Assembly (NCBI GenBank): GCA_025459125.1
Contig: JALORE010000013.1
Coordinates: forward strand, 1-45,274
From: Planctomycetota bacterium
GTDB lineage: Bacteria; Planctomycetota; Phycisphaerae; Sedimentisphaerales; Anaerobacaceae
Direction of reading: 5' to 3'
Length of the DNA: 45,274 nt
Shown here piece after piece: positions 8,494-18,820 of this stretch; position 1 is the stretch's first letter, and every line of letters starts with the position of its first letter. The notes under the pieces are model-generated. The model made no database searches, was not told where the DNA came from, and saw only the letters and a program-made list of their open reading frames with translations. A program made the position numbers and the translations under genes.

Positions 8494-9975
8494 CTAACCG
8501 GCTTTCCCGCGGCCGGACTTGGCGCGGGATGCGAAATCCGGATTCGGCTTGGGCAGCGCCGCCCCCACGGCTTGACGCCACGTGTGCAGCAGCGTACGCA
8601 GCTCGGCGGCCTTCTCCGGGCTTTCTTTCGCCAGATCCGTTCTTTCGGCCGGGTCGTTCCGGAGATCGAACAGTTCCAGGCGGTTGTCTTCCAGGTACTC
8701 CAGCAGCTTCCAATCCCCCGCACGCGCCGCGCTGACGGGCGTGGTCGTTTCGTAGTAGTGCGGATAGTGGAAATACAGCGCCTCGCGCTGGAGCTGCGAC
8801 GCAGGGTCCTTCAGCAGCAGCGACAGGTCGAGGCCATCAACACCGGCGGCCGGCAGGGATGCCGGCGCCCCCGCGCCACGGAGAGTGACCGACAAATCCA
8901 TCAGCGTGATCGGCACATCGCACGCCGCACCCGCGGGCGTCACCTGCGGCCAGCGGACCAGGAGCGGGACCCGGATGCCGCCTTCGTAGAGCGAGCCTTT
9001 GCCCGAGCGCAGCGGCGCGTTATTCGTGACAGGCACGGCCTGCCCCAACTTGCGGTCGGTGCCAATATAGCCGCCGTTGTCGCTGGCAAAGACGACGATG
9101 GTGTTCCCATCGAGTCCGCGCTGCTTCAGATGATCGAGTACGCGACCGACGCTTTCATCCAGGCTCTTGACCATCGCGGCGTACACGGGGTTACGGTGCT
9201 TCATGTCCGGCCGGAGTTTTTCGGTGAAATGCCGCACGTCCTCGGCCTTGGCCTCGATCGGCGTGTGCGGCGCATGGTGGGCGAGATAGAGGAAGAACGG
9301 TTTGCCCGCCGCCCGGTCGATGACGCGGAGCGCTTCGTCCGTGAGACGGTCCGTGAGGTACTCGCCTGGTGCGCCGAACTCCAGGTGCGGCACATAGCGG
9401 AACTCCTGGCCAAACCGACCCTGGCCGCGGTAGGGCCACCAGTAGGTCTGCGGCGCACCCCAGTGGGTGCCGCCAATGTTCACATCGAAGCCGTGGGTCT
9501 CGGGATAGTGGTTCCCGTCGCCCAGATGCCATTTGCCGACGAGCGCGGTGAGATAGCCGGCGTCGGACAGGTGCTTGGCCAGCGTTGCCTCCGCATACGG
9601 CAGGTCGTGCAAGGAATCAGCCTGCAGCAGCCGGCGGTTCGTGGGCCCCTGGAGCGAGCCCTCCGCCCAGATGGTGATGTGCAGGCGCGCCGGATGCCGG
9701 CCCGTCATCAGGGCCGCCCGGCTCGGCGAACAGACCGACATCGCATAAGCCTGCGTGAAGCGCACCCCTTCGGCGGCCAGCCGGTCAATATGCGGTGTCT
9801 CGTGCAGATCGGCGCCGTAACAGCCCAGGTCCGTCCAACCGAGATCGTCGGCCAGGATCAGGACGATGTTCGGCCTCTGGGCCGCCTGCCCGCTCCGAAG
9901 ACCGGCGAGCAACAGGAGCAGCAGAACAGGCCTCAGCGCAGGCAGAATGCGTGGCGTGCAGCACATCACGCTCAT
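8494..9975 (-). CDS. S1 family sulfatase (arylsulfatase A-like), secreted
   Basis: A 493-residue sulfatase with [22 protein letters not shown] (FGly Cys82), GKWHLGDG (Lys148/His150) and ASDNGGY, followed by [16 protein letters not shown]. The GGTHWGAP and YWWPY segment is typical of the arylsulfatase A-like group often called S1_16, a group with mixed galactose and fucose sulfate substrates. The signal is [23 protein letters not shown] 9975 overlaps the upstream stop as ATGA; an ATG at 9966 is an alternative. The end is mildly basic ([12 protein letters not shown]). Confidence 0.93.
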   Translation of the reverse strand: MSVMCCTPRILPALRPVLLLLLLAGLRSGQAAQRPNIVLILADDLGWTDLGCYGADLHETPHIDRLAAEGVRFTQAYAMSVCSPSRAALMTGRHPARLHITIWAEGSLQGPTNRRLLQADSLHDLPYAEATLAKHLSDAGYLTALVGKWHLGDGNHYPETHGFDVNIGGTHWGAPQTYWWPYRGQGRFGQEFRYVPHLEFGAPGEYLTDRLTDEALRVIDRAAGKPFFLYLAHHAPHTPIEAKAEDVRHFTEKLRPDMKHRNPVYAAMVKSLDESVGRVLDHLKQRGLDGNTIVVFASDNGGYIGTDRKLGQAVPVTNNAPLRSGKGSLYEGGIRVPLLVRWPQVTPAGAACDVPITLMDLSVTLRGAGAPASLPAAGVDGLDLSLLLKDPASQLQREALYFHYPHYYETTTPVSAARAGDWKLLEYLEDNRLELFDLRNDPAERTDLAKESPEKAAELRTLLHTWRQAVGAALPKPNPDFASRAKSGRGKAG

Positions 9976-11375
9976 TTCTTGTCCTTCCGTCGGGCTTTCT
10001 TCGCGGCGTTTTCTTTCTGAGGCTTGTCCTTGTTCGCCTGCTCGAAAGCGCGGTCCAGCTCCGCGGGCCGGGCGTCTTGGAACCGGTCCAACGCGCCCTG
10101 GAGCAGCTTCGCCGCCGTGGCAGCTTCACCCCTGAGTGACGCAACCGCCAACGGCTGTTTCTCCTCCAGGTCCTTGGTCAGATCGAAGAACTCTCCGGTG
10201 CGGTAGAGCTTGTAACGCTGGTTGAAGGCGAACTCGCGGACCGTCATATTCGCCGACTGCCGCGGCGAATACCACGAATAGACCCAGTCGCGCGGCTGCC
10301 CTTCCGCGCCGAGGACCTGGGGAAGAAACGTACGACCGTCCAACTGCAGGCCGGCTGGCGGCCGCACCCCCGCGGCGTCGAGCAGAGTTGGCACGAAATC
10401 CGTGCTGTCCACGAGATCGACGCACACCCTGCCACTCGTGATCTCACGGGGCCAGCTCGCGATGAGCGGCACATGCATCCCGGCGTCGGTGGTCGTACCC
10501 TTGCCGCCCAGGACCACCCGGTCCCCCATCATCGAGCGAGTCCCGCGGCCGGTGCCATTATCCCCCAGAAAGATCAAGAGCGTACGGTCGCGAATGCCGA
10601 GCGCATCGAGCTTGGCGACCACTTTGCCGACGAGCTTGTCCATGTAAGCGACCATGTCCCCGAAGTGCTGGGGAGCGATGTTGACCTGCTCCCCTTGCGC
10701 TTTCGGGTCCCAGTCCGGGCTGTCGGGCGTCGGCTGGTACGGCGCGTGCGTCAGGATCATCGGGTAATAGAGGAAGAACGGGCCGTCCTTCTTTCGCGTG
10801 ATGAAGTCCAGGGCGTAGTTGTTCACGAGCTCAGGTCCGTATTCGCCGTTGGGGTAGTCTTTCTCGACGCCATTGATCTCGAGACCGGGATTTGCGTACC
10901 GGGGCGGACGGCGGGTGTGCTGCCAGAGGCAGGATTCGTCGAAGCCGAACTTCTGGGGCAGATCGATGCCCTGGCCCAGTTGCCACTTGCCGACAATGCA
11001 CGTGGCGTAGCCGGCCCGCTTGAGCAGGTTGCCGAAGGTCACCGCCTGCGGATTCAGGAGCCCGAAGTGGATGTAGTTACGGATGTTGTAGCGCCCGGTC
11101 ATCATCTGCGCCCGCGTCGGCGTGCACAACGGCTGCACGTAACAGTTCGTAAAGCGAACGCCGGAGGCCGCCAGCCTGTCGAGATGCGGCGTCCGATAGC
11201 TCGTGCCACCGTTGGCGCCGATGGTCTCGTAGCCGAGGTCATCGGCCATGATCAGAATAATGTTCGGCCGGCGCGCCGGAGTTCGGCGCGGGGCCTCTCT
11301 CGCTGCCCACACGGGCACCTCACCAGCCAGGCACACCAGCGCCAGGAGGATGCTGCTCATCGACCGGTTCATCAT
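9972..11375 (-). CDS. S1 family sulfatase with a GKWQLG variant active site, secreted
   Basis: A 467-residue sulfatase with [11 protein letters not shown] metal ligands, [11 protein letters not shown] (FGly Cys84) and LGDNGTGRG. The usual GKWHLG is GKWQLG here (Lys130, Gln132), so the histidine that normally contacts the sulfate is replaced while the rest of the pocket looks intact. This may define a subfamily rather than a dead enzyme. The signal is [22 protein letters not shown] overlaps occur at both ends, so it sits in a translationally coupled trio with its neighbours. The tail is strongly basic ([20 protein letters not shown]). Confidence 0.9.
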   Translation of the reverse strand: MMNRSMSSILLALVCLAGEVPVWAAREAPRRTPARRPNIILIMADDLGYETIGANGGTSYRTPHLDRLAASGVRFTNCYVQPLCTPTRAQMMTGRYNIRNYIHFGLLNPQAVTFGNLLKRAGYATCIVGKWQLGQGIDLPQKFGFDESCLWQHTRRPPRYANPGLEINGVEKDYPNGEYGPELVNNYALDFITRKKDGPFFLYYPMILTHAPYQPTPDSPDWDPKAQGEQVNIAPQHFGDMVAYMDKLVGKVVAKLDALGIRDRTLLIFLGDNGTGRGTRSMMGDRVVLGGKGTTTDAGMHVPLIASWPREITSGRVCVDLVDSTDFVPTLLDAAGVRPPAGLQLDGRTFLPQVLGAEGQPRDWVYSWYSPRQSANMTVREFAFNQRYKLYRTGEFFDLTKDLEEKQPLAVASLRGEAATAAKLLQGALDRFQDARPAELDRAFEQANKDKPQKENAAKKARRKDKK

Positions 11376-12871
11376 GGTTGTTTCTCCTTGACAGAAGAGC
11401 CTGCTTTCGGCTCGAAGCCCGGCCGGACCTTGCCGTCATGGCCGAGGAGCGGCTGCGCGTTCGTCACCTTGCCCAGAGGCCGGCAGCCCGGGCCGAAACC
11501 GCTGGTCCCAAGATCGCTCTTCATGGCCGTGACGAGTTTCTCAAGCTGCGCGACGACATCCGGGTGTTGCGCGGCGACGTCCGTGCTCTCGCCGATATCC
11601 GGCCTGAGATGGAACAGGCGGGCGGCCGTCGGCGCCTTCGCGCGGTCTTTGGCTTTGGCCCTGGCGGCAACATTGGCGTTCGGCAGCAGGAGCTTCCAAT
11701 CCCCCTGCCGGACCGCTTCCAGCTCCAAACCCCGGTAGTAATAGAAGATCTCATGCGGAGCCGGGACGGCGGTGTTGCCCAGGAGCACGGGACGGATGTC
11801 GGCGCCGTCCAGCTTGCGGTCACCGGGGGCTTTGGTGCCCGCGAGAGCCGCGAACGTGGGTAGGACATCGAACATGGCGCAGATGCGGTCATCCGACGTG
11901 CTGGCCGGGACTTGGCCCGGCCACCAGGCGATGGCGGGAACGCGCACGCCGCCTTCCCAGGTCGAGCCCTTGTTGCCCCGCAGGGGACGATTCACGGCGC
12001 GGGGTGTGCCGCCGTTGTCGCTGACGAAAAGAACAAACGTCCTTTCCGCCAGCCCCAGCGTCCGCAGGGTGTTGAGGACCTCGCCCACGCTCCAGTCCAT
12101 CTCCTCAACCCAGTCGCCATAGAGACCGTTGGCGGACTTGCCGCGGAACCGATCGCCCGGGTACAGCGGCCAATGCACAGCGTTGTGCGCCAGGTAGAGG
12201 AAAAAGCGCTCGTTCTGGTGCGCCCGGATGAAGCGGAGCGACTCCTCGGTGTACCAGGTGACCAATTGGGTCTGGTCTGTCGCCAAAACGCGCTGCAGAA
12301 CGGTCTCCCCCCGCATCAAGGGCAGCGGCGGTTGCGGATTCTTCGGGTTCGCCGGGAGGGGATCGCCGAAGCTGCTCTTGACGCCATCCGCCGCGGGCCC
12401 CATGTCGTTGGAATAAGGCAGGCCGAACCACTCGTCGAATCCCTGGCGGGTCGGCAGCATCTCGGGCTGGTCGCCCAAGTGCCATTTGCCCACGATCCCC
12501 GTGGCGTAGCCGGCGGACTTCAACAGCTCCGCCACCGTGACCTCCGAGGGGTTAAGGCCGTGATCGTAAGCGGGAAAGAGTACGTGCGGAATCGGCAGCG
12601 AGCGCTTGGCATAGCAGCCGGTCATCAGGGCCGCCCGGGACGGCGAGCACACCGGCGCCGCATAAAACGAGGTGAGCCGGCGGCCTTCCCGGGCCATGCG
12701 GTCCAGGTTCGGCGTGCGGTTCAGCGTGGACCCGAACGGGCCAATATCCGCGTAGCCGAGATCGTCGATGTTGATCACAATCAAGTTGGGTTTCGACGGC
12801 GTGGCGGCCGGCCACGCCGCCGGCGCTGCCAGCCATACGATGAGGACAACGAAGAGGACTGTGCGTTTCAT
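11372..12871 (-). CDS. S1 family sulfatase (arylsulfatase A-like), secreted
   Basis: A 499-residue sulfatase with [25 protein letters not shown] (FGly Cys75), GKWHLGD (Lys129/His131), NAVHWPL and [11 protein letters not shown] with [11 protein letters not shown]. The layout (an aspartate-rich [11 protein letters not shown] helix and a cysteine-containing C-terminal segment) is that of arylsulfatase A/GalNAc-6-sulfatase-like enzymes; the substrate is not decided. ATG 12871 gives the signal [21 protein letters not shown] and has CAGGAG upstream. In-frame codons up to 12922 lack a better site. It overlaps the next gene by 4 nt. Confidence 0.92.
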   Translation of the reverse strand: MKRTVLFVVLIVWLAAPAAWPAATPSKPNLIVINIDDLGYADIGPFGSTLNRTPNLDRMAREGRRLTSFYAAPVCSPSRAALMTGCYAKRSLPIPHVLFPAYDHGLNPSEVTVAELLKSAGYATGIVGKWHLGDQPEMLPTRQGFDEWFGLPYSNDMGPAADGVKSSFGDPLPANPKNPQPPLPLMRGETVLQRVLATDQTQLVTWYTEESLRFIRAHQNERFFLYLAHNAVHWPLYPGDRFRGKSANGLYGDWVEEMDWSVGEVLNTLRTLGLAERTFVLFVSDNGGTPRAVNRPLRGNKGSTWEGGVRVPAIAWWPGQVPASTSDDRICAMFDVLPTFAALAGTKAPGDRKLDGADIRPVLLGNTAVPAPHEIFYYYRGLELEAVRQGDWKLLLPNANVAARAKAKDRAKAPTAARLFHLRPDIGESTDVAAQHPDVVAQLEKLVTAMKSDLGTSGFGPGCRPLGKVTNAQPLLGHDGKVRPGFEPKAGSSVKEKQP

Positions 12872-12911
12872 GCTCCCTGACTCCTGAGTGAATCTACTTG
12901 GCGTGTCGCCG

Positions 12912-14423
12912 TTAGGGCACAAACTCCCCGAAGGGACGGTTGAACCCGGCCAGCCAGTCTTTCAAGCGGCCCTGCACGTCGGCCACGGTCTGTGCCTGCT
13001 GAGGATCTTTGATCAAGTTCACCCGCTCCTGGGGGTCGGCCTGCAGGTCGTATAGTTGATCCGCGTCCCAGTAGGCGGGGTGCCGCTTCAAGGCCGCCTC
13101 CTGGAGGTTCAGCGAAACGTCCATGTGATAAGCAGGCCGGCCCAGGGTCCCGTCGGCGATCTGCTGGCGAATCTGGGGCGGGTAACGCAGGGCGATATAC
13201 TTCCAGCGTTCCGTGCAGATCGCGCGGGTGTGCCCGATCTCCAGAAACAGCGCCGCGCGCCATTTCGTCTGCGCCCCGGTCACCAGGGGCATCAAGCTCA
13301 TGCCGTCAAGTTTCATCTCGGCCGGCGGCCGGGCTCCCGCCAGGTCGAAGATCGTCGGCACAAAATCGATGTTCTGCACGAGCCTGTCGCAAACCTGTCC
13401 GGCGGGAATCCGGCCCTTGCCCCAGAGGAAACAGGGTGTCCGTGCGCCGCCGTCGTAGCAGGTGCCTTTGCCGCCCAGAGTCGTATTGTCACTGAAAAAG
13501 AGGATGACGGTATTGTCCAGCTTGCCGAGGTCAACCAGTTTTTTGACCACCGCCGCGATGCCGTCGTCCAGCCAGGTCGCGTGGCCCATGTTCTCGGCAA
13601 TCCCGGCCTTCTTCAGCCGTTCGGCTATGCCGGCCCGGGAGGCCTGCACCTCCAGGGGCGCGGGCAGGTAACCCGCCGGGGTCATCGTCGGGTCGCCACG
13701 CAGAGACTGGTTCGGCGCGGGACTATGCTGCAAGGTGGTGCACAGATGCAGGAAGAAGGGCTTGTCCCCGGCCTGCTCGATAAAGTCCAGCGCCCCCTTG
13801 GTGACCCACTCCATGTTGTGATACTGCAGGGCATCGAGCTTGTGATCGGCCAGGTTGCCACGATAGACGCTCGCGGCGTAGTCGAATCCCGCCTCCTTGA
13901 TGTAATCGCACAGGCGCCGCTGGTTCTCCGCCAGTTTCTTCCCCACCTCGGGGTCGCGCAGCCGGGCGTCGGCCGGGATGGATAACAGCGGCGGCGTCCC
14001 GGTATGCCACTTGCCCACGAAGCCCGTCCAGTAGCCGTGCTGGCGCAGCACCCGCGCCACGTTCCAACTGCCGGGCGCCACCTGCACGTTGAAACCCACG
14101 TTCGACTGCCGGCCCGGAGGGAAGCTCTTGAGGAACTGCGGCGTGCCGCAGCGGCTGGCGTACTGTCCCGTCATGCACGTGTACCGGCTGGGCGTGCAGA
14201 CACTGGAGGAATTGTACGCACGGGTGAACTTCACCCCTTCCGCGCACAACTTGTCCAGCGTGGGCGTCAGGACCTTGCCGCCGAAACAGCCCAGCGTGTC
14301 GGGGTTCTGGTCATCCGACAATATGAACAGAATGTTGGGCCTGGCCGGCGGAGTTTGCTGAGCGGCGCATGCCGATCCGCAGAGCGTCATGAACCATGTC
14401 ATGGCAACGACCCAATGTCTCAT
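12912..14423 (-). CDS. S1 family sulfatase, secreted
   Basis: A 503-residue sulfatase with LSDDQNPDTLG metal ligands, SSSVCTPSRYTCMTG (FGly Cys76), GKWHTG (Lys138/His140) and FFSDNTTLGGKGTCYDGG, where the usual DNG-to-GK spacing is shortened. The SRYTCMTGQYASRC motif and the long helical insert (DPEVGKKLAENQRRLCDYI) mark a separate subfamily I cannot assign to a substrate. Start choice: AGGAGG lies exactly 6 nt before ATG 14423, while ATG 14429 abuts it, so 14423 is preferred. The signal is VVAMTWFMTLCGSACA. Confidence 0.91.
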   Translation of the reverse strand: MRHWVVAMTWFMTLCGSACAAQQTPPARPNILFILSDDQNPDTLGCFGGKVLTPTLDKLCAEGVKFTRAYNSSSVCTPSRYTCMTGQYASRCGTPQFLKSFPPGRQSNVGFNVQVAPGSWNVARVLRQHGYWTGFVGKWHTGTPPLLSIPADARLRDPEVGKKLAENQRRLCDYIKEAGFDYAASVYRGNLADHKLDALQYHNMEWVTKGALDFIEQAGDKPFFLHLCTTLQHSPAPNQSLRGDPTMTPAGYLPAPLEVQASRAGIAERLKKAGIAENMGHATWLDDGIAAVVKKLVDLGKLDNTVILFFSDNTTLGGKGTCYDGGARTPCFLWGKGRIPAGQVCDRLVQNIDFVPTIFDLAGARPPAEMKLDGMSLMPLVTGAQTKWRAALFLEIGHTRAICTERWKYIALRYPPQIRQQIADGTLGRPAYHMDVSLNLQEAALKRHPAYWDADQLYDLQADPQERVNLIKDPQQAQTVADVQGRLKDWLAGFNRPFGEFVP

Positions 14424-14475
14424 CCTCATCCTCCTTTGCACTTCTTCCCCACCGCACGTTCCGTAGCCGTGCCCT

Positions 14476-15957
14476 TCATGGCGTACCGGCTTTCACGAAC
14501 AAGCTCTTGTCCCCAATCAGCGTCGGCGCATCATAGACCGGGACGTCCTTGAAGACCACCCTTTCGCCCTCCACCGCGATTCGCTCGGCCGGAATGACGT
14601 AGATGCCCCCGGTAATCAGGTCCACCCAGACCGGCTCGGTGAAGGCCACTGGTGCGAGCGCGAACGTGGCGCCCACGGTGTCGTTACGGTCCGAAGGCAC
14701 GCCGGTCTTGTCCCAGAAGACCAGGACCTGCCTGCCGCTCGGTCTGCTGCGGTAGGCATAGCAGGCCAAGGCCCGCGTGCACCGAATATCGCACGGACAA
14801 TCCGGCACTCGTTCCAGCGTATCGTCAAAGACCGCGACCACGTTCTGCACGGCGTAATAGGCCGTCTTCACCTTGAGCAGTCGGTACTGCTTGTCGGTCT
14901 TGACCAGCCCGTAGCGATCCATGTCGCCCAGGCGATAGCCTTCCCACCGGTTGTAGTCCAGGTCCGCAATGCAGAAGACCAGCGACTCGACATCGTGCCC
15001 CAAGTCGCCCAGCATCCGCCGGGTTTGCCACTTGGCCTGGGTCAATTCCGTCCAAGGGTACTTGCTCAACGCGCCGCCTAAGCAGAACTCCGACTGGGTG
15101 CCGGCCTCGCCCTGCCACAGCTTGATGGCCGGCGCGTACTGCCGGACCAGCATCTTGAGCTTTTCGACGTTTTCGTAGTGTCCCTGGTCGGGATTGCGCG
15201 TGTAGCCGTGATAGACAAACCACGTAAACAGCGATTCTTTCTTCTGCGCGGTGACGCGCTGGAGCCAGGCCTCGGTCCAGACGGGGTTGGGCCCGCAGAG
15301 GACGCCGCCGGCAATTCGCGCCTGGGGAATCACGCGTTTGATGACTTCGGCCGTGCGAATGTTGAAATCGGCGGTCATCTCGGGCGTGTGTGCCTTGTTG
15401 CCGTCCGGCTCGTTCCACATGCCCCAGTCGCGGACCTGGCCGCGGTACCGGGTTGCCATCGCCTCGACCCATCGATCCCAGGCCTCCAACGCCTCTCGGG
15501 AAGTCGGGAATCCGCCCGCCAGGCCCCGGCCGCCGCCCCCAGGATAGACGGGATTGCCGTAAGAGGTCTCCAGGAGGATTTCCAGCCCGCGCCGGCGCGC
15601 GTCTTCGATCACTCGGTCCAGCCAGCGGAAGTCATACTTGCCTGGTTCCCGCTCGGTCGTGGCCCAACCGCCCTGGAGGCGGATCTTCCGGATGCCGAGC
15701 GGCACCAGATACTCCTGGTAGGAATCGTAGCTCGCGAAGCCGCGATCGAGCGTCTCGCAGCCCAGCGACCAATTCTGCCCGGCGATCTCACCGACACGCC
15801 GCGGCACGATGGTCCCGATCCGTTGGAAGCCGGGGGCCAGGGTGGTCTGCACGCGCGTTTCCGAGGTGTCGAGGACCTGGGCCGGGACCGAGGGGACAGT
15901 CAGAACTGTCACGGCCATGGTGAACGCCAGACGGATGAACATACGTTGCCGTTTCAT
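14476..15957 (-). CDS. GH39-like clan GH-A glycoside hydrolase, secreted
   Basis: A 493-residue (beta/alpha)8-barrel hydrolase with signal MKRQRMFIRLAFTMAVTVLT. The strand-4 motif DWGMWNEPDG supplies the acid/base Glu183 and LWQGEAGTQS the likely nucleophile Glu284. FRWLDRVIEDARRRGLEILLE is the barrel core. A C-terminal beta domain follows (DLITGGIYVIPAERIAVEG). GH39 and relatives include beta-xylosidases, alpha-L-iduronidases and other retaining enzymes, so the bond cleaved cannot be named. ATG 15957 is chosen for the signal peptide; the ribosome site is weak. It lies between a sulfatase and the agarase-like hydrolase in the same operon. Confidence 0.82.
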   Translation of the reverse strand: MKRQRMFIRLAFTMAVTVLTVPSVPAQVLDTSETRVQTTLAPGFQRIGTIVPRRVGEIAGQNWSLGCETLDRGFASYDSYQEYLVPLGIRKIRLQGGWATTEREPGKYDFRWLDRVIEDARRRGLEILLETSYGNPVYPGGGGRGLAGGFPTSREALEAWDRWVEAMATRYRGQVRDWGMWNEPDGNKAHTPEMTADFNIRTAEVIKRVIPQARIAGGVLCGPNPVWTEAWLQRVTAQKKESLFTWFVYHGYTRNPDQGHYENVEKLKMLVRQYAPAIKLWQGEAGTQSEFCLGGALSKYPWTELTQAKWQTRRMLGDLGHDVESLVFCIADLDYNRWEGYRLGDMDRYGLVKTDKQYRLLKVKTAYYAVQNVVAVFDDTLERVPDCPCDIRCTRALACYAYRSRPSGRQVLVFWDKTGVPSDRNDTVGATFALAPVAFTEPVWVDLITGGIYVIPAERIAVEGERVVFKDVPVYDAPTLIGDKSLFVKAGTP

Positions 15958-16006
15958 GTCACGATTATACTCCCGTCCCCCTCGGTGGGGAAATGCATTA
16001 CATGGT

Positions 16007-17167
16007 TCACGGTTCCCCGGCTGCCCAGTCATCAACCCAGTCGCGTATTTCGCGGTTGGCGGCGGTGATGCCGGCGATGGTGTCACGGTCGGGGCTCTCG
16101 TCCGGCCCGCGCGGGCCACGGTTGCGGGCGCGGTTCCGCAGATATGCGCCGCACAAATGAAGGCCGACACAGGCGGGAATCTCGCGCAGGGCCGCGAGGG
16201 TGTCGCGGTACTTCGCGGGGTCGGTGCGCAGCGTGCCGTCCGGCAGCTTGATCGTGCCGGCGCTGTCCGCCAGCAGGATGGGCTTGCCGGTCAACTCGGC
16301 AAAATGCGCCAGGTCCGCACGGATCTTCGCAACCGGCCCGAAGTGCTGGAAGCTGAACACGTCCACAAACGGCCCGGCCGCCGACAGCACCTCCTGGGGC
16401 ACTGGTGCCATCGCTTCGTAGCGGTCGCCGAGAATCAGATGATGCCGATCATACCGGCGGATCGCGTCGTGTGTGACGCGGTAGTAGCGCGTGGCCAGCT
16501 CATGGAGTTGTTGGCGGCCCCCGTCGGTCTGGAGCTTCTGGGGGTCGAAGAGGGGCCCCTTCCATTCGTTCCCGGGGCGAACGTGCACCCACATCGGGCA
16601 TTCGATATAGTTGTAACCGATGAGCTTGCAGTCCTCGCAGAGCCGTCCACACTGGCTGCGGGCGACATAGTCGCACCAGTCCTCGAAATCCCGGCTGAAG
16701 AGATCGGGATGCCGCGTCTCGACCTCCCATTGATGGAAATCGGCAAAGGGGAGCAGATGGCAATAGGGCAGATCCAACCACTGGTACTCCTCGAAGGTGA
16801 AACTCGGGGAGTGCCGGTGATTGGTCAGGCCGCGCGTCACCACCTCCTGGACCCAACCCACCGAGTTGAAGCCCCACGCCAGGAGATCGGGACGCACCAT
16901 CTCCTTGAGCCAGCGTTCCATGCTGTTGCCGTACTTGCGCCGCCAGAGATCGCCGACCTCCGGGTAGCGCAGCGCCGCGGAATCGATGTGATTGAGCCCA
17001 AGGCTGAAGAAGGCCTTGTCTTCGGGCGTGAGGAACCACCACCGGCCGTGACGTTGGGCCGTGCGGAAGAAGCCGGGCCCTTCTCCGGCAGCACGTGAGC
17101 CCGCCGCAACCACGCGCGAGGCTGTGCCGGACGTCAGAGCCGCACCCAGGAATTGCCGCCGGTTCAT
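16007..17167 (-). CDS. Agarase-like (GH50-type) clan GH-A hydrolase, Tat-exported
   Basis: A 386-residue protein. The N terminus MNRRQFLGAALTSG is a twin-arginine signal, and GGAGGT precedes ATG 17167 at good spacing. The opening RWWFLTPEDKAFFSLGLNHID resembles the start of the GH50/agarase-type barrel. YNYIECPMW offers a candidate acid/base Glu189, and HLILGDRYEA is a typical late barrel strand. At the place where these enzymes usually have the nucleophile (KPI-x-x-GE), this protein reads KPILLADSAG, with Asp301. It may be a distinct family, use another residue, or be inactive. Agarase is a family resemblance, not a proven activity. Confidence 0.65.
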   Translation of the reverse strand: MNRRQFLGAALTSGTASRVVAAGSRAAGEGPGFFRTAQRHGRWWFLTPEDKAFFSLGLNHIDSAALRYPEVGDLWRRKYGNSMERWLKEMVRPDLLAWGFNSVGWVQEVVTRGLTNHRHSPSFTFEEYQWLDLPYCHLLPFADFHQWEVETRHPDLFSRDFEDWCDYVARSQCGRLCEDCKLIGYNYIECPMWVHVRPGNEWKGPLFDPQKLQTDGGRQQLHELATRYYRVTHDAIRRYDRHHLILGDRYEAMAPVPQEVLSAAGPFVDVFSFQHFGPVAKIRADLAHFAELTGKPILLADSAGTIKLPDGTLRTDPAKYRDTLAALREIPACVGLHLCGAYLRNRARNRGPRGPDESPDRDTIAGITAANREIRDWVDDWAAGEP

Positions 17168-17190
17168 GAGCCACCTCCGATCAGTCCTTG

Positions 17191-18714
17191 TCATTCCGCC
17201 AGACCGGCACGCACGGCCTGCCAGCCTGCCTGCATCTGCTGCGTGAGTGCCCCGACCACCGCTTTGTTCTCCGGCCGCTCGGCTACGTTTGCGTTCTCCT
17301 GCGGATCGTCTTGATGATCGTACAACTCGTGCGCTACCTCGGCGCCGTTACGGTCGAGCCAGCGTGTAAACCGGTAGCGATCCGTGCGCATCGAATAGCC
17401 CATGACATTGCCGCGCGGGTACTGGCTGAAGGCGGCCTTCTTCCAGGGCTTCTCCGGGGCATCCAGCAATGGCGCAAAGCTGCTTCCTTCCAGGTGCGCG
17501 GGCAACGGCAGGCCGGCCAGGTCGCACAGGGACGGGTAGATATCCACGAATTCCACCAGCCCTGGCGCGTGGCGGCCGCCAGCTTTCTGCCCGGGTGCAC
17601 TGCAGAGCAACGGCGCGCGGGTGTCGTTTTCGACGTTGCTGTGCTTGCACCACGCGCCGTGCTCGCCCAGTTTCCAGCCGTGGTCGCCCCAGAACACGAT
17701 GATGGTCCGCTCGCGCAGACCGAGGCGGTCGAGCTCATCCAGCACGCGCCCCAACTGCGCATCCATGTAGCTGACGCAGGCGTAATAGCCGTGCTTGAGC
17801 GTTCGTGCCTGCTCCTCCGTAAGCGGGCCGGTGCGCGGCATGCCCTCGTAGGCGCGCAGCTCGCCCCAGTCGGCCAGGGTGAACTTGCAGGCGTCTTTGG
17901 GTGCGAACGGATTCGGGGCCATGGGGATCTCGTCGCGACGGTACAGGTCCCAGTACTTCTTCGGCGCCACGAACGGCAGGTGCGGCTTGAGAAAACCCAC
18001 GGCCAGGAAGAACGACTGGTCTTTCGCCTCCCGGAGCATCTCGAGCGCTGCGTCGGCAATGGCGCCATCCGAGTAGGCATTGTCCGGCACGTCGGCGCAT
18101 TCATAGGGAGGACCTGCCAGTGCGTTGTAGCGGGCGCTCGGTGTCGCGAACTTCTTTCCTGCCGCCGCGGCGGTCTTGCGGGCGACGAGGGCCTGATTCT
18201 CTTTCAAGGCATACATCGGCCGGCCCGCCCGGGGCGCGGGCTCCGACCACGACAGCTTGTCGTCCAGCCCGCCGTGGTAGATCTTGCCGACGCTGCGGGT
18301 GAAGTACCCGTGGTTCTTGAAGTGCTGGGGCAAGGCAACCACGTCCGGCAGATGCTGACGGAAATGCGTCACCAGGTCGTAGACCTTCGTAGTGTCGGGC
18401 CGGCAGCCGGTCAGCAGGCTGGTACGGGAGGGGGAACACACCGCCTGCTGGCAGTACGCCCGGTCGAACACCGTACCCCGCGCTGCCAGGCGGTCGATGT
18501 TCGGCGCGTGAATGCCCTGGACGCCGTAACATCCCAGCTCCGTCCGCAGATCATCCACCGCGACAAACAGCACATTCATTCGCCGCCCGGCCGGCGTGTT
18601 CCCGGCCCCCAACCGCGCTGCCAGACCCGTAACCGCGGCAGTTGCCGCCGTGCCGAGAAACCCGCGCCGCGAGATCGGATTCGAACAACTTGCTTCCAGA
18701 CTGTGTGTCATCAT
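17191..18714 (-). CDS. S1 family sulfatase (iduronate-2-sulfatase-like), Tat-exported
   Basis: A 507-residue sulfatase with Tat signal SRRGFLGTAATAAVTG, AVDDLRTELGCYG, CSPSRTSLLTGCRPDTTKVYD (FGly Cys93), GKIYHGG (Lys144/His147 in place of GKWHxG) and WGDHGWKLGEHGAWCKHS. These are hallmarks of the iduronate-2-sulfatase-like group (S1_7), which also contains carrageenan-active members. The start is ATG 18714 or 18711. It lies 23 nt before the agarase-like gene, and the 102-nt gap upstream holds the perfect palindrome at 18749-18820. It is a distant paralogue of the gene at 42936-44435. Confidence 0.92.
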   Translation of the reverse strand: MMTHSLEASCSNPISRRGFLGTAATAAVTGLAARLGAGNTPAGRRMNVLFVAVDDLRTELGCYGVQGIHAPNIDRLAARGTVFDRAYCQQAVCSPSRTSLLTGCRPDTTKVYDLVTHFRQHLPDVVALPQHFKNHGYFTRSVGKIYHGGLDDKLSWSEPAPRAGRPMYALKENQALVARKTAAAAGKKFATPSARYNALAGPPYECADVPDNAYSDGAIADAALEMLREAKDQSFFLAVGFLKPHLPFVAPKKYWDLYRRDEIPMAPNPFAPKDACKFTLADWGELRAYEGMPRTGPLTEEQARTLKHGYYACVSYMDAQLGRVLDELDRLGLRERTIIVFWGDHGWKLGEHGAWCKHSNVENDTRAPLLCSAPGQKAGGRHAPGLVEFVDIYPSLCDLAGLPLPAHLEGSSFAPLLDAPEKPWKKAAFSQYPRGNVMGYSMRTDRYRFTRWLDRNGAEVAHELYDHQDDPQENANVAERPENKAVVGALTQQMQAGWQAVRAGLAE

Positions 18715-18748
18715 GGCATCTTACCTTTCGAATACTCTCCAGCGGGTT

Positions 18749-18820
18749 GTAGGATGGGCTTCAGCCCATGCCGCAAGCCCTTGCCGTGCGCCGAACCGCA
18801 TGGGCTGAAGCCCATCCTAC
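18749..18820. repeat. GTAGG...CCTAC palindromic element with 23-bp perfect arms
   Basis: Arms 18749-18771 and 18798-18820 are perfect inverted repeats of 23 bp with a 26-nt loop. Each arm is itself nearly palindromic (ATGGGCTTCAGCCCAT). The outer end, read on the minus strand, is GTAGGATGGG, and its TAG (18819-18817) is the stop codon of the GH127 gene. It fills most of the gap to the next gene. No T tract follows, so a dispersed palindromic repeat is more likely than a simple terminator. Confidence 0.85.

Noticed and set aside
7231-10020. Very long open frame on the plus strand (929 codons) opposite two sulfatases, with similar long ones at 29873-32548 and 33100-35631
   Set aside because: They are antisense to genes with clear catalytic motifs. 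Their translations are rich in Arg, Gln, Val and Ala with no domain. This is typical of high-G+C shadow frames.
15964-15969. TATAAT just upstream of the GH39-like gene as a promoter -10 box
   Set aside because: It is only 6 nt from the start codon, which would need a leaderless transcript, and no good -35 is found at 16-18 nt.
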